From: Triticum aestivum
Lineage: Eukaryota; Streptophyta; Magnoliopsida; Poales; Poaceae
NCBI RefSeq assembly: GCF_018294505.1
Contig: NC_057807.1
Coordinates: 164,649,397 to 164,713,396, forward strand
Length of the DNA stretch: 64,000 nucleotides
Reading direction: 5' to 3'
Shown here in pieces: positions 20,657 to 32,614 of this stretch (the stretch's first letter is position 1; every line of letters starts with the position of its first letter). A model generated the notes under the pieces. It worked only from the letters and a program-made list of their open reading frames with translations, searched no databases and was not told the origin of the DNA. A program made the position numbers and the translations under genes.

Positions 20657-23186
20657 GGGAGTGATAACCCACAAGAATAGGAGATCGCAACAGTTTTCGA
20701 GGGTAGAGTATTCAACCCAAATTTATTGATTCGACACAAGGGGAGCCAAAGAATATTCTCAAGTATTAGCAGTTGAGTTGTCAATTCAACCACACCTGGA
20801 TAACTTAGTATCTGCAGCAAAGTATTTAGTAGCAAAGTAGTATGATAGTAATGGTAACAGTGGCAAAAGTAAAGATAGTAGTTTTGTAGTAATTGTAATA
20901 GTAGCAACGGAAAAGTAAATAAGCAAAGCACAATATGTGAAAAGCTCGTAGGCATTGGATCAGTGATGGATAATTATGTCGGATGTGATTCCTCATGTAA
21001 TAGTTATAACATAGAGTGACACAGAACTAGATCCAGTTCATCAATGTAATGTAGGCATGTATTCCGAATATAGTCATATGTGCTTATGGAAAAGAACTTG
21101 CATGACATCTTTTGTCCTACCCTCCTGTGGCAGCGGGGTCCTAATGGAAACTAAGAGATATTAAGGCCTCCTTTTAATAGAGTACCAGACCAAAGCATTA
21201 GCACTTAGTGAATACATGAACTCCTCAAACTACAGTCATCACCGAGAAGTATCCCGATTATTGTCACTTCGGGGTTGTCGGATCATAACACATAATAGGT
21301 GACTATAGACTTGCAAGATAGGATCAAGAACTCACATATATTCATGAAAACATAATAGGTTCAGATCTGAAATCATGGCACCGGGCCCTAGTGACAAGCA
21401 TTAAGCATAGCAAAGTCATAGCAACATCAATCTCAGAACATAGTGGATACTAGGGATCAAACCCTAACAAAACTAAATCTCATCCAACCCATCACCGTCC
21501 AGCAAGCCTACGATGGAATTACTCACGCACAGCGGTGAGCATCATGAAATTGGTGATGGAGGATGGTTGATGATGACGACGGCGACAAATCCCCCTCTCC
21601 GGAGCCCCGAACGGACCCCAGATCAGCCCTCCCGAGAGAGATTAGGGCTTGGCGGTGGCTTCGTGTCGTAAAACGCGATGAAACTTTCTCTCTGATTTTT
21701 TTCTCCGCGAAACGGAATATATAGAGTTGGAGTTGAGGTCGGTGGAGCATCAGGGGGCCCACGAGACAGGGGGCGTGCCCAGGGGGAGGGGGCGCGCCCC
21801 CCACCCTCGTGGACAGGGTGTGGGCCCCCTGGCCTTGATTCTTTCGCCGGTATTTTTTATATTTTCCAAAAGTTACCTCCGTGGATTTTCAGGTCATTCC
21901 AAGAACTTTTGTTTTCTACACTGAAAGGACATGCGGTGCCCCCATGTGTGGTTTTGGTAATTGATGACATTCTCTATGGACTAATGGTTGCATCGAGTTA
22001 TATTTGAAGGATTTTTCCATAGGCATTTCTTGAAGTCCATGTGTTGGTTTCAAGGAGTTTATGGGTTGACCAAGGTGCTATTAAGGAATTATCCAAAGTT
22101 TGGTCATGTGAGTGTTGAGCTTATTGCAAGCATGTCTTGAAGAAGAAGATTGTGTGATCATTCATATTTACCTTCAAGACATCATCCAAATGAAGAGAGT
22201 TGGAAAGATTCAAGGTTGATCAAGACTAAGTCAAGAGTGAATCAAGTTGATCAACTCACAAAGCATAGAAGATGTACCGAGTGGGACCAAGTGTTCCCAT
22301 GGTATGGTAAGCATTGTCCATTACGCTTTGTGTACTAACCCATGGTCTACTTGAGAGTTCTTTGTGGGGTTAGGTATGTTTCCATGGTCTTGCGTTAAGA
22401 GAAAGATACCATACAACCCATGGAGGATGACATCAAGTGGTGATCGTCATCAAGTTTGCAATGTGCAAGTTCAAGTGGAGCAACACAAAGAGTGGCTCAC
22501 CCATAATGGAGTATGGGGGAGCAATCAAGTTTGAATCTTGCCATCCATTGTGGTGTCAATGGACTTGTGAAGATGTGCCGAAGAGTCGCTCACCCATAGT
22601 GGACTATGGGGGAGCAATCATCTAGTCTTCATCGAGCCAACGCAATCAAGAAAGGTGGTCCAACTCGAGGGAGTCAAGATCGTCATCATCTAGCTCAAGT
22701 GGACCATGTGCAAGGCAAAGGTTTGCCCTTGATAGGTTTTCTATTTTACCGGTCTCATGGTGGTAGTTGGGAGACCGGGTTATAGGATCGATAGCCGTAA
22801 TATCAAGGGGGGCTCTCAAGTGAGTAGCTTGATCGTATCGTTCATCGAGAGCTCAAACCATTGCATCCTTGCATCATGTTTCTTGGTTCTTGTTTGGTTC
22901 TCTTTGTGAGTCTTAGAGCTTATGATCATCTTGATGACAAGCTTGAGTTCATCGAAAACGGAGTTTGCATGCGTCTTCTATGATGTTTTCGGTGTTGGAG
23001 GTTTTACCGGTCTTCTCCGAGGAAGGGTTCTCACCATTTTCTTTTGGGCCTTTTCTCATTTTCTTATTATTGTTATTTCTTTCAAGATTGTGTTAGCCCT
23101 TGTCGCTAGCTTTCCAACAAACTTGGTTTCATCGAATTCGGAGTCCGTTTGCAAAAGTTGTGGCAGTTTTGGTGTTCTGAAAAGGC

Positions 23187-23380
23187 TGCAGCGGTACTAC
23201 CGCGAATTGGAGCGGATGTAATTTTTTACTACCGCTCCAGAGCGGTAGTACCGCTCCGGACCAAAAAACTCGTCCCAAGTCCCGCGGAGGTAGGTACGGA
23301 AGTATATTTTTTATACCGCAAGCAGTAGTACCGCGATCCCTAGCGGTAGTACCGTGAGGACGAGCGGTAGTACTGCTCTG
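23187..23380. repeat. GCGGTAGTACCGC palindrome cluster in B LTR
   Basis: About six full or partial copies of the near-perfect palindrome GCGGTAGTACCGC, with variants gcggtactaccgc and gcggtagtaccgt, directly upstream of the LTR TATA box at 23419. An almost identical cluster occupies about 31353-31546 in the 3' LTR. Confidence 0.85.
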
Positions 23381-23418
23381 TGCGGGCTGTGAGCATAACG
23401 GTTGGATTTTTTCCCACC

Positions 23419-23426
23419 TATAAAAG
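23419..23426 (+). promoter_or_regulatory. TATA box of B 5' LTR
   Basis: cacctataaaagaggg in a position expected for a U3/R boundary about 60-70 bp ahead of a pyrimidine-rich start region. The 3' LTR equivalent is at 31585-31592 (cctataaaaggggg). Confidence 0.65.
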
Positions 23427-24483
23427 AGGGTCTTCTTCCCCATTGAACCTTATCCTTTTGAGCTCGTGTTCTTCCCCATTGTTGACCTTCTTCGAGCTGG
23501 CTAACTCTCAATCCCTCCATGGATTCTTGCTAGTTTTAGAGGGAAAAGAGAGAGGAGATCTAGATCCACATTTCCACCAATCACTTTCTCCTCTATGTGA
23601 GGGGAACCCCTTGGATCTTGATCTTGGAGTTCTTGGTGTTCTCCTTCTTGTTCTTCCTCTCATTTTCCTCTCTAGCATTAGTTGCTTCGGTGGGATTTGA
23701 GAGAGAAGGACTTGGGCACTCCGTGTGCCCTTGCCATTGCATTTGGTGCATCGGTTTGAGTTCTCCACGATGATACGTGGAAGTGAAGTTTGAGAAGCTT
23801 ATTACTCTTGGGTGCTTGGTGCCCTTGAGCTTGTTCCTCTTGGGTGCTTGGGCGCCCTAGACGGTTGGTGGTGTTTGGAGCTCAATCATTGTGGTGTAAA
23901 GCTCCGGGCAAGCGTTGAGGTCTCCAATTAGGTTGTGGAGATCGCGCTGAGCATCTTGACGGGTTCCGGTGACCGCCCCCAAGGGTTGCCAAAGTGTACG
24001 GGTTCGGTGACCGCCCCCAAGGGTTGCCATTTGTACGGGTTCGGTGACCGCCCTCAAGGGTCCCTTAGTGGAATCCCGACATCTTGCATTGTGCGAGGGC
24101 GTGAGGAGATTACGGTGGCCCTAGTGGCTTCTTGGGGAGCATTGTGCCTCCACACCGCTCCAAACGGAGATTAGCATCCGCAAGGGTGTGAACTTCGGGA
24201 TACATCGTCGTCTCCGCGTGCCTCGGTTATCTCTTACCCGAGCCCTTTACTTATGCACTTTACTTTGTGATAGCCATATTGTTCTTTGTCATATATCTTG
24301 CTATCACATAGTTGCTTATCTTGCTTAGCATAAGTTGTTGGTGCACATAGGTGAGCCTAGTTGTTTTAGGTTTTGTGCTTGACAAATTAACCGTTAGGTT
24401 TATTCCGCATTTGTTCAAGCCTAAACCGTAATTATTTTAAAGCGCCTATTCACCCCCCCCTAGGCGACATCCTCGATCTTTCA

Positions 24484-24498
24484 ATTGGTATCAGAGCC
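24484..24498 (+). other. Primer binding site of element B (tRNA-iMet type)
   Basis: attggtatcagagcc immediately after the 5' LTR. TGGTATCAGAGC is the standard plant initiator-Met tRNA complement used to prime minus-strand synthesis. Confidence 0.85.
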
Positions 24499-24538
24499 TC
24501 GTCTCTCTTTGTTGGGCTTAACCGCCTAGAGAGTAAAT

Positions 24539-26921
24539 ATGTCGACTAGAGGATTAGGATTCTCTGACACTCTTAGTTTCGATGGCACAAATTTTGATGT
24601 TTGAGTAATTCGCATGCTTAATCTCTTTAGGGTCATGGACCCAAATTTAGAGCGAATTGTAGATATGGGTTTTTCTCCTCCAAAGGATCCCCAAAGATTA
24701 TCTTCGGAGGATGAGAAAAACTCTTATCTCAGTGCTCAAGCCTCTAATGTGCTTTTCGATGCTTTGAGCAATGTAGTTATATTTCAACTCATGCCGTTCC
24801 GGGATGCTCATGAGTTATGGACAAAGCTTCAAGATAAATATGGTGTGTCCAAGATTTGTGGGGATGGTTGTTCTCCCTCCACCTCCGGTCATATAGTCTA
24901 CTCACCTTCTTCTACTTCACCTACATGTAGTTTGCCACAAGGTAATGATATGGTGAGTAGTGTTGGTCATTGCAATGATGATAGTATGCTTATTGTGAAT
25001 GATCCTTCATCACTTTAACACTTCGAGCACTCCAAATGTTTCACATGCTTGTGTTGATAGTCCTTGCATATCATGTAGAAATTGCTTGACTAAATATCAT
25101 GATGATATGCTTGCTATGTCTTGTTGCCATGATAAAAATGCATCTATTTCCTCGAATTGTTGTGCTAACAATGTAGAGGAAACCGAACACTCCATGGAAC
25201 AAGATGTGGTGTTTAATGGTGCCTCAAGGGATCCTACATCATCATCTATTGCGTTTTGCCTTATGGCTAAGGCGTCAAAGGTATCTCCTACTTTGTACCC
25301 CAATATGTCTCTTTATGATGATGTTGATGCTAATGATGATGAGGATAATGATGAAGAGAATGATAATGTTGCCTCCTTAAAAATTAAGGGGGAAATGGTT
25401 TTTAAAGCTCTTCATAAAAATAAAATTGCTCGTTCCAACTTCATGGAAATTATGTCCATTGCTATTGAGAGCAAGAAATATATTGATGAGTTGGAATCTC
25501 GTCTTGAGGAGCATGAGGTCACCATTGATAAAATGGAAGGTCATGGGCGTGATTACGCTAATGAGATTGCAGACCTCTCTCAAGCTCTTGAACTTGAACA
25601 AACCACCAAGGAATCTCTTGAGGAGACTTTTGCTCTAGAATTGTCTAGAGTGAAGGAATCTACTGATAGAGCCCTTGAGGTGGCCAATGTTTTTGAAACT
25701 AAAAATGCTAAGCTTGAAGTTGCTCATGCTAGACTCCTTGAGGATTTTGAGCACCTCGAAAATGGCTCAAGGGTCATCAAGGGTGAGCTCATCAAACTCA
25801 CTGAGTCTCATGCTCAACTTGAAGCTTCTTATTTAAAAGAGCTTGCCAAGTTGCCTTCTCCTCTTATTGTTAATGATGATGCTTGTGCTACTAATTCTAT
25901 TACTTGTGAAGCATCCATTTTGAAGGAGAATGTTGAGCTACGGGCTCAACTTGAGGTGCTATCTTGCAATTATGGGAAATTGGAAGAAAGTCATGAAAAG
26001 CTCTCAAGCTCTCATGATGATCTTCTAGTATCCGATAGTGTGCTAAAGATAGCTCATGAGGCCATGATTGCTAAGGTAACATCTAGTGAGCCTCATGTGG
26101 ATACTAGCACTACTTCTAGTCAAAATAGTATATTGCCATGTGCTAGTCCTTGTAATTCATCTACTCACAATGTTGGTACATCTTGTGATGAATTGCTTTC
26201 CTTGCCTTGTTGCTCTAATGATGAAGCTTATACTTCCTCTAGTACTTGTGTTGATACTAACCATGTAGAGGAAATCAAAGAGCTCAAGGCCCAAGTCACT
26301 TCTTTGAAGAAAGACTTGAAAAAGTGTCATGAAGGGAAATCCGCACTCAACAATATCTTGAGTGTGCAAAAATCCCCCAATGACAAAGGTGGACTTGGAT
26401 TCAACTCCAATAAGAAGAAGAAGTCCAACATGAACAAAAAGAAGGGCCAAGAACAAGTCAAGAATTCGGCCAAGATTGTTTGCTTCAAGTGCAAAGTAGA
26501 AGGGCATCATGTTAGATCTTGCCCATTGAAGAAGAAGGCCATTAGTGTCAAGCAACAAGGGAAGAGGGCACAAGTTCAATCTCATGCTCAACCTCAAGTT
26601 GAAGAAAGGCCACTTCCCAAGAAGACTCAAGCTAATGCTTCTCTTGTGGAAAAATCAATTGAGAAGAAAGTGAAGAATAGACGTTGCTACTTATGTCATG
26701 AGAAAGGTCACGTCGCTTCTTCATGCACTAGTGGTAACTTATCCAACCCAATTATTATTGATGATATCTATTCTCTTGGGAAGGATAAGGTTGGAAATGT
26801 GTTTGCCAAGTTTGTTGGTACTCAAAGTGGTGTCAAGAAAAGAACCATTTGGGTAGCCAAGCCTATTGTGACTAACCTCTTAGGACCCAACTTGGTTGGG
26901 GACCAACAAGCTCAAACTTGA
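24539..26921 (+). pseudogene. Copia-type gag-like protein of element B (two breaks)
   Basis: It starts at ATG 24539 (MSTRGLGFSDTLSFDGTNFD), 55 nt after the LTR. A TGA at 24602 replaces a sense codon in the first conserved motif. Translation in the same frame then runs to 25018 through a UBN2-like piece (AHELWTKLQDKYGV). A frame change near 25000 leads into a 640-codon frame ending at 26921. That part contains an Asp/Glu-rich stretch, a long alpha-helical coiled coil (roughly residues 130-350, with ELESRLEEHE), a Ser/Cys-rich linker, a basic region with two CCHC knuckles (CFKCKVEGHHVRSC; CYLCHEKGHVASSC), and an end VAKPIVTNLLGPNL. Gag packages element RNA in virus-like particles. With only two lesions this copy decayed recently. 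Pol is absent. Confidence 0.82.
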
Positions 26922-29900
26922 TCAATAGGTGTTTTTGGAGGGCATTGGAGACTTGGCTACATTATGAAGAATTAAGGGGACTTCATCATTCTTTTTGTCA
27001 CAAGCCAAGTCAATTGGATTATCAAGTTTCTATCTTATATCCAATGTGCCTCCTTGCGGTGACTTGTACTTAAATTGTTTACTTTGAAAGTTACTTGCCC
27101 CCTTGCATGTTTTGGTTTTGTTCCTTGCATGTGTTTGTATATGTTGCGCTTCCAACTTGCTTATGTATGTTGGTGTGCACTTCATGTACGTATGAGTTGT
27201 GTGTTGAGCCTTTGTGCATCTTGTTTGTATCTTAGTTGGCTCTTGTGAGAGATTAACGAAATATCCCATTATTGGGGAGCGATGTGCTTTGTGCACCTCA
27301 CACTCCTATAAGTGTGTGTACATGAGGAACACCATCTAGTATTGATATTACAAGATTATCTAGTCACTATGTGGTATGTCTTCTCATGAGAAATTCAAAT
27401 TCTAAATTGTCCATTAATTATCTCTTGTTGGATCCTCTCATTACCTCTTGTTAAGTTTTCTTCATTGGTATCACATTATGGGCGAGTAATATGCTATGTA
27501 TATTACTAGCCTAGAAAATGTGTACATTTGAGATATTGTCACCTAGTGTTGATATTGTAGATTATCTTGTTCCTAGGTGGCATGTTAGCTCTACAAGTTG
27601 CAATCTGCTTGTGTGTGGTGTGAAGATGATGTTGGATATCCTTGCTATCTACCACCGGGAATTCTTTCCATCTACTTCTTGTCTTTTGACAATTGGTAGT
27701 CATTTATGTGTGGTAGAATTTATTGATCATCTTTACATTGGCTTTTGTTTTACTTGCCTTTTCTCTTGCCAAGGATTGTGTCAACTCCCGTTGTCTTCCA
27801 TACCACTTGTGGATCTTGTTTATTTCTTGTTCTTGTCTAGTGTTTTCTAGATATAGTGAAAGCGGTGATCCCACCTTGTGCATTTTGTATTCAAATACAA
27901 ATCCTATATAATGCACAACTCATGGGGGAGCTATTCTATTTTCTTCAGAACACTCTTCTTGTGATCCTTATCAAGTGTGTTTTGGTGGAAGGCAAGCCTT
28001 TTCTTTTTGGTACTTTGTGCCATCATGAAACTTTGTTGAGGGCTTGGTTTGTTTGGAACCATCCTCTCTTTGGGAGTTTGACATCTTTAGTTTATTGTGT
28101 ATCAATGGATATCTCATTCCTTGATGTATCTTTAATGATATCTTCCAAGTGATGATTTCTCCATTTAGTATCCTTTTCATTTGGCATTTCTTTGTCTTTT
28201 GGTTTCGGGTTTTGAAAGTCTTGAGCATGCATGTTTACTTCATGTATTTCATTTGGCATGCTTTCTTTCTTTGACTCAATATATAGGGGAAACTCCACCT
28301 AGTCTCAATTTGGATGAGATGTGCATGAAATTCATTTTCATATCTATATGCACATATTTATGTGGAGTTTGTCCTATGTATTGGTGTTTCTAACTATTTG
28401 GTCCTGATGAGTTTGGGTACCGTTTAGTTTGTGTTGTTCTTCTAGGAACATTTGGAGATGCATTGGATGCTCGGCTCACTCACAAGGAAGGTGTTGTCAC
28501 CATGTGCATATTGGAGTCAAGCTAGGATGATCAATGAACTACTATCTACCTTCAATTGGTATCTACTACATCCTTCCAATGATATCTCGGTAACAAGTAT
28601 CTATTCATGCTTTCCTCTCTTGCATTCAATCTTGTGTAGGCTGTATCTTGGCATGATATTCATTTCATATCTTGTGATACTTGTTTCCTTTCTCAAAGCA
28701 TCCCAACGATGATCTCTGTTGCTAGTTGTGATGCCCTTGATGGATGTGTGTTTGGACTTCATTTATATACAATAAGACCATATCTAGCCAAGTGCTATGC
28801 TTTCAAGCAAATATCTTATTGGTATATTTATGACTTCCTTGTGGATATCTTGTTCCTTCGTGGTGTAACTATTTCGGGTGTACATCCTTCTTTGTAGATA
28901 TATATATATATCATCATGATTTCGTCTACATAGAACCTTATACACTTGAGAGAAATTACTCTCTAGTTGATATCCTTTCTTTCACGTCCACCTTGTCTTT
29001 CTTATGTTATTTCTTTGGTGGCTCCGTGAAAGCTTTTGCCTTGAGTGTGTGTCCTCTATCGTTGCATCTGATGCACTCTTGTGTGGTGAAGATTATTTTC
29101 CTCATGCTTATCTTTACAAGGCTTTTGCCATCTTAATTGGCATCCCTCGTCTTGATGAGGCTTTCGTCTTCTATCTTCACCACGGGTTGTCACAAGCATA
29201 AGTTCTTTATATGCTTATTAGTAAGCTTGTGAACCCATTTGCTAGTTGTGTGTGGGAATGATAGGCCTTGCACCGTGTGCCTCATTCTTTCAAGACTATG
29301 TTGATGCTTAATGCTCATCCTAATTTTAGTCCTCTCAAGTGCTTCGCCATGACTCACACACATCATTTTGGTTGAGCCTATTCTTAAGTTGCCTCTTTTA
29401 CATGTTGCTCAACCATGTGCTTGTTGCAAGCGCTAGGATTTGTTTCCCATATGCTCACTTGCACTGGATGTGAGTTTCTATTGATTTTGGGGGAGCTATG
29501 ATCCTATTTTGTGCACTTTGTATTCAAATACAAAAATTCTTATGTGTGCACAAATCATGGGGAGCTTCTCTAGTTTCTTTAGAACACTCCTTTGCGTTTA
29601 TCATAATATCTTTATTCTTGTGGCATGTAGGATCATTGGTCTAGTTGGTTCAATTGATATCCATTGATTGCTTGCTTCAATTGGTATCTTCTGATTGCTT
29701 GTGTCTCTCTTTGTTATGTCTTTGTGTCATATCTTTTTGTTGCAATCTTTGGGCCTCAATATAGTTTGTCTTCCTCCAAGTATTGGCAGTTGGATATGTG
29801 TATTGCATTCCACTCTCTTGTTGAGAAATACACAATTTATGGAGGAACACCTTTTATATTGGCCTTCTCAGCTTGTCACCCATTTTGGCAAACGATGCCA

Positions 29901-30073
29901 TTGGGGGAGGAGTTTCAGAGAGTTTTGTGGAGAAGTCTTCTGAGTTTTCTCCTTGCTTTGGTTTTGGTCCTAAGCATTTGCATCTCATTCTCCTGCATCA
30001 TTGGTTGTTGCGTTGCATTGTGATGCATAATTCCTTATATAAACTCTCTTGAAAGTGATTGTCATCAATTACC
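26922..30073 (+). other. Non-coding interior of element B
   Basis: 3.15 kb without any frame resembling a retroelement enzyme. Open frames up to about 119 aa are hydrophobic, T-rich chance frames. It contains repeated modules: a block around tttgtattcaaatacaaa followed by atggggagct and agaacactc occurs at about 27885-27960 and again at 29515-29590. PPT-like gggggag/ggggag motifs recur at about 27273, 27921, 29489, 29549 and 29897. Confidence 0.7.
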
Positions 30074-30087
30074 AAAATGGGGGAGAT
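30074..30087 (+). other. Polypurine tract of element B
   Basis: aaaatgggggagat directly before the 3' LTR start (TGAAAGG at 30088). Confidence 0.8.
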
Positions 30088-32614
30088 TGAAAGGACATGC
30101 GGTGCCCCCATGTGTGGTTTTGGTAATTGATGACATTCTCTATGGACTAATGGTTGCATCGAGTTATATTTGAAGGATTTTTTCATAGGAATTTCTTGAA
30201 GTCCATGTGTTGGTTTCAAGGAGTTTATGGGTTGACCAAGGTGCTATTAAGAAATTATCCAAAGATTGGTCATGTGAGTGTTGAGCTTATTGCAAGCATG
30301 TCTTGAAGAAGAAGATTGTGTGATCATTCATATTTACCTTCAAGACATCATCCAAATGAAGAGAGTTGGAAAGATTCAAGGTTGATCAAGACTAAGTCAA
30401 GAGTGAATCAAGTTGATCAACTCACAAAGCATAGAAGATGTACCGAGTGGGACCAAGTGTTCCCATGGTATGGTAAGCATTGTCCATTACGCTTTGTGTA
30501 CTAACCCATGGTCTACGTGAGAGTTCTTTGTGGGGTTAGGTATGTTTCCATGGTCTTGCGTCAAGAGGAAGATACCATACAACCCATGGAGGATGACATC
30601 AAGTGGTGATCGTCATCAAGTTTGCAATGTGCAAGTTCAAGTGGAGCAACACAAAAAGTGGCTCACCCATAATGGAGTATGGGGGAGCAATCAAGTTTGA
30701 ATCTTGCCATCCATTGTGGTGTCAATGGACTTGTGAAGATGTGCCGAAGAGTCTCTCACCCATAGTGGACTATGGGGGAGCAATCATCTAGTCTTCATCG
30801 AGCCAACGCAATCAAGAAAGGTGGTCCAACTCGAGGGAGTCAAGATCGTCATTATCTAGCTCAAGTGGACCATGTGCAACACAAAGGTTTGCCCTTGATA
30901 GGTTTTCTATTTTGCCGGTCTCATGGTGGTAGTTGGGAGACCGGGTTATAGGATCGATAGCCGTAATATCAAGGGGGGCTCTCAAGTGAGTAGCTTGATC
31001 GTATCGTTCGTCGAGAGATCAAACCATTGCATCCTTGCATCATGTTTCTTGGTTCTTGTTTGGTTCTCTTTGTGAGTCTTAGAGCTTATGATCATCTTGA
31101 TGACAAGCTTGAGTTCATCGAAAACGGAGTTTGCATGCGTCTTCTATGATGTTTTCGGTGTTGGAGGTTTTATCGGTCTTCTCCGAGGAAGGGTTCTCAC
31201 CATTTTCTTTTGGGCCTTTTCTCATTTGCTTATTATTGTTATTTCTTTCAAGATTGTGTTAGCCCTTGTCGCTAGCTTTCCAACAAACTTGGTTTCATCG
31301 AATTCGGAGTCCGTTTGCAAAAGTTGTGGCAGTTTTGATGTTCTGAAAAGGCTGCAGCGGTACTACCGCGAATTGGAGCGGATGTAATTTTTTACTACCG
31401 CTCCAGAGCGGTAGTACCGCTCCGGACCAAAAAACTCGTCCCAAGTCCTGCGGAGGTAGGTACGGAAGTATATTTTTTGTACCGCAAGCAGTAGTACCGC
31501 GATCCCTAGCGGTAGTACCGTGAGGACGAGCGGTAGTACTGCTTTGTGCGGGCTGTGAGCGTAACGGTTGGATTTTTTCCCACCTATAAAAGGGGGTCTT
31601 CTTCCCCATTGAACCTTATCCTTTTGAGCTCGTGTTCTTCCCCATTGTTGACCTTCTTCGAGCTTGCTAACTCTCAATCCCTCCATGGATTCTTGCTAGT
31701 TTTAGAGGGAAAAGAGAGAGGAGATCTAGATCCACATTTCCACCAATCACTTTCTCCTCTATGTGAGGGGAACCCCTTGGATCTTGATCTTGGAGTTCTT
31801 GGTGTTCTCCTTCTTGTTCTTCCTCTCATTTTCCTCCCTAGCATTAGTTGCTTCGGTGGGATTTGAGAGAGAAGGACTTGGGCACTCCGTGTGCCCTTGC
31901 CATTGCATTTGGTGCATCGGTTTGAGTTCTCCACGGTGATACGTGGAAGTGAAGTTTGAGAAGCTTATTACTCTTGGGTGCTTGGTGCCCTTGAGCTTGT
32001 TCCTCTTGGGTGCTTGGGCGCCCTAGACGGTTGGTGGTGTTCGGAGCTCAATCATTGTGGTGTAAAGCTCCGGGCAAGCGTCAAGGTCTCCAATTAGGTT
32101 GTGGAGATCGCCCTGAGCATCTTGACGGGTTCCGGTGACCGCCCCCGAGGGTTGCCATTTGTACGGGTTCGGTGACCGCCCTCAAGGGTCCCTTAGTGGA
32201 ATCACGACATCTTGCATTGTGCGAGGGCGTGAGGAGATTACGGTGGCCCTAGTGGCTTCTTGGGGAGCATTGTGCCTCCACACCGCTCCAAACGGAGATT
32301 AGCATCTGCAAGGGTGTGAACTTCGGGATACATCGTCGTCTCCGCGTGCCTCGGTTATCTCTTACCCGAGCCCTTTACTTATGCACTTTACTTTGTGATA
32401 GCCATATTGTTCTTTGTCATATATCTTGCTATCACATAGTTGCTTATCTTGCTTAGCATAAGTTGTTGGTGCACATAGGTGAGCCTAGTTGTTTTAGGTT
32501 TTGTGCTTGACAAATTAACCGTTAGGTTTATTCCGCATTTGTTCAAGCCTAAACTGTAATTATTTTAAAGCGCCTATTCACCCCCCCCCTCTAGGCGACA
32601 TCCTCGATCTTTCA
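30088..32614 (+). repeat. 3' LTR of element B (2527 bp)
   Basis: Almost identical to 21922-24483. It lacks one ~36-bp repeat unit, has a slightly longer C run near its end (cccccccccctctagg), and shows scattered substitutions. It ends CTTTCA at 32614, followed by the TSD TACAC. Confidence 0.93.

Larger units (their letters stand above)
21922..24483 (+). repeat. 5' LTR of element B (2562 bp)
   Basis: It carries a GCGGTAGTACCGC motif cluster (about 23187-23380), the TATA box ctataaaag at 23418-23426, and a C-rich end before the CTCGATCTTTCA terminus. It has one extra copy of a ~36-bp unit (gggttgcca..tgtacgggttcggtgaccgcccccaa) at about 23970-24040 compared with the 3' LTR. Confidence 0.93.
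21922..32614 (+). mobile_element. Gag-only LTR retrotransposon B (10.7 kb), TSD TACAC
   Basis: 5' LTR 21922-24483 and 3' LTR 30088-32614 both read TGAAAGGACATGCGGTGCCC ... CTCGATCTTTCA. The TSD TACAC is exact. The PBS attggtatcagagcc (24484-24498) follows the 5' LTR, and a purine tract precedes the 3' LTR. The 5.6-kb interior encodes a copia-type gag-like protein (UBN2-like region, coiled coil, two CCHC knuckles) and nothing resembling protease, integrase or RT, so movement must have relied on another element's enzymes. The LTRs differ by eye at only a few dozen positions, implying a recent insertion, the youngest of the full elements here. Confidence 0.92.

Noticed and set aside
22150..22338. 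Short frames repeated exactly in both LTRs of element B (also 30316-30504 and others)
   Set aside because: Present twice only because the LTR is duplicated; no start context or domain.
23187..23380. Palindromic repeats as a possible CRISPR-like array
   Set aside because: Spacing is irregular, the repeats are degenerate, they lie inside plant LTR promoters, and no cas-like gene exists; eukaryotic context.
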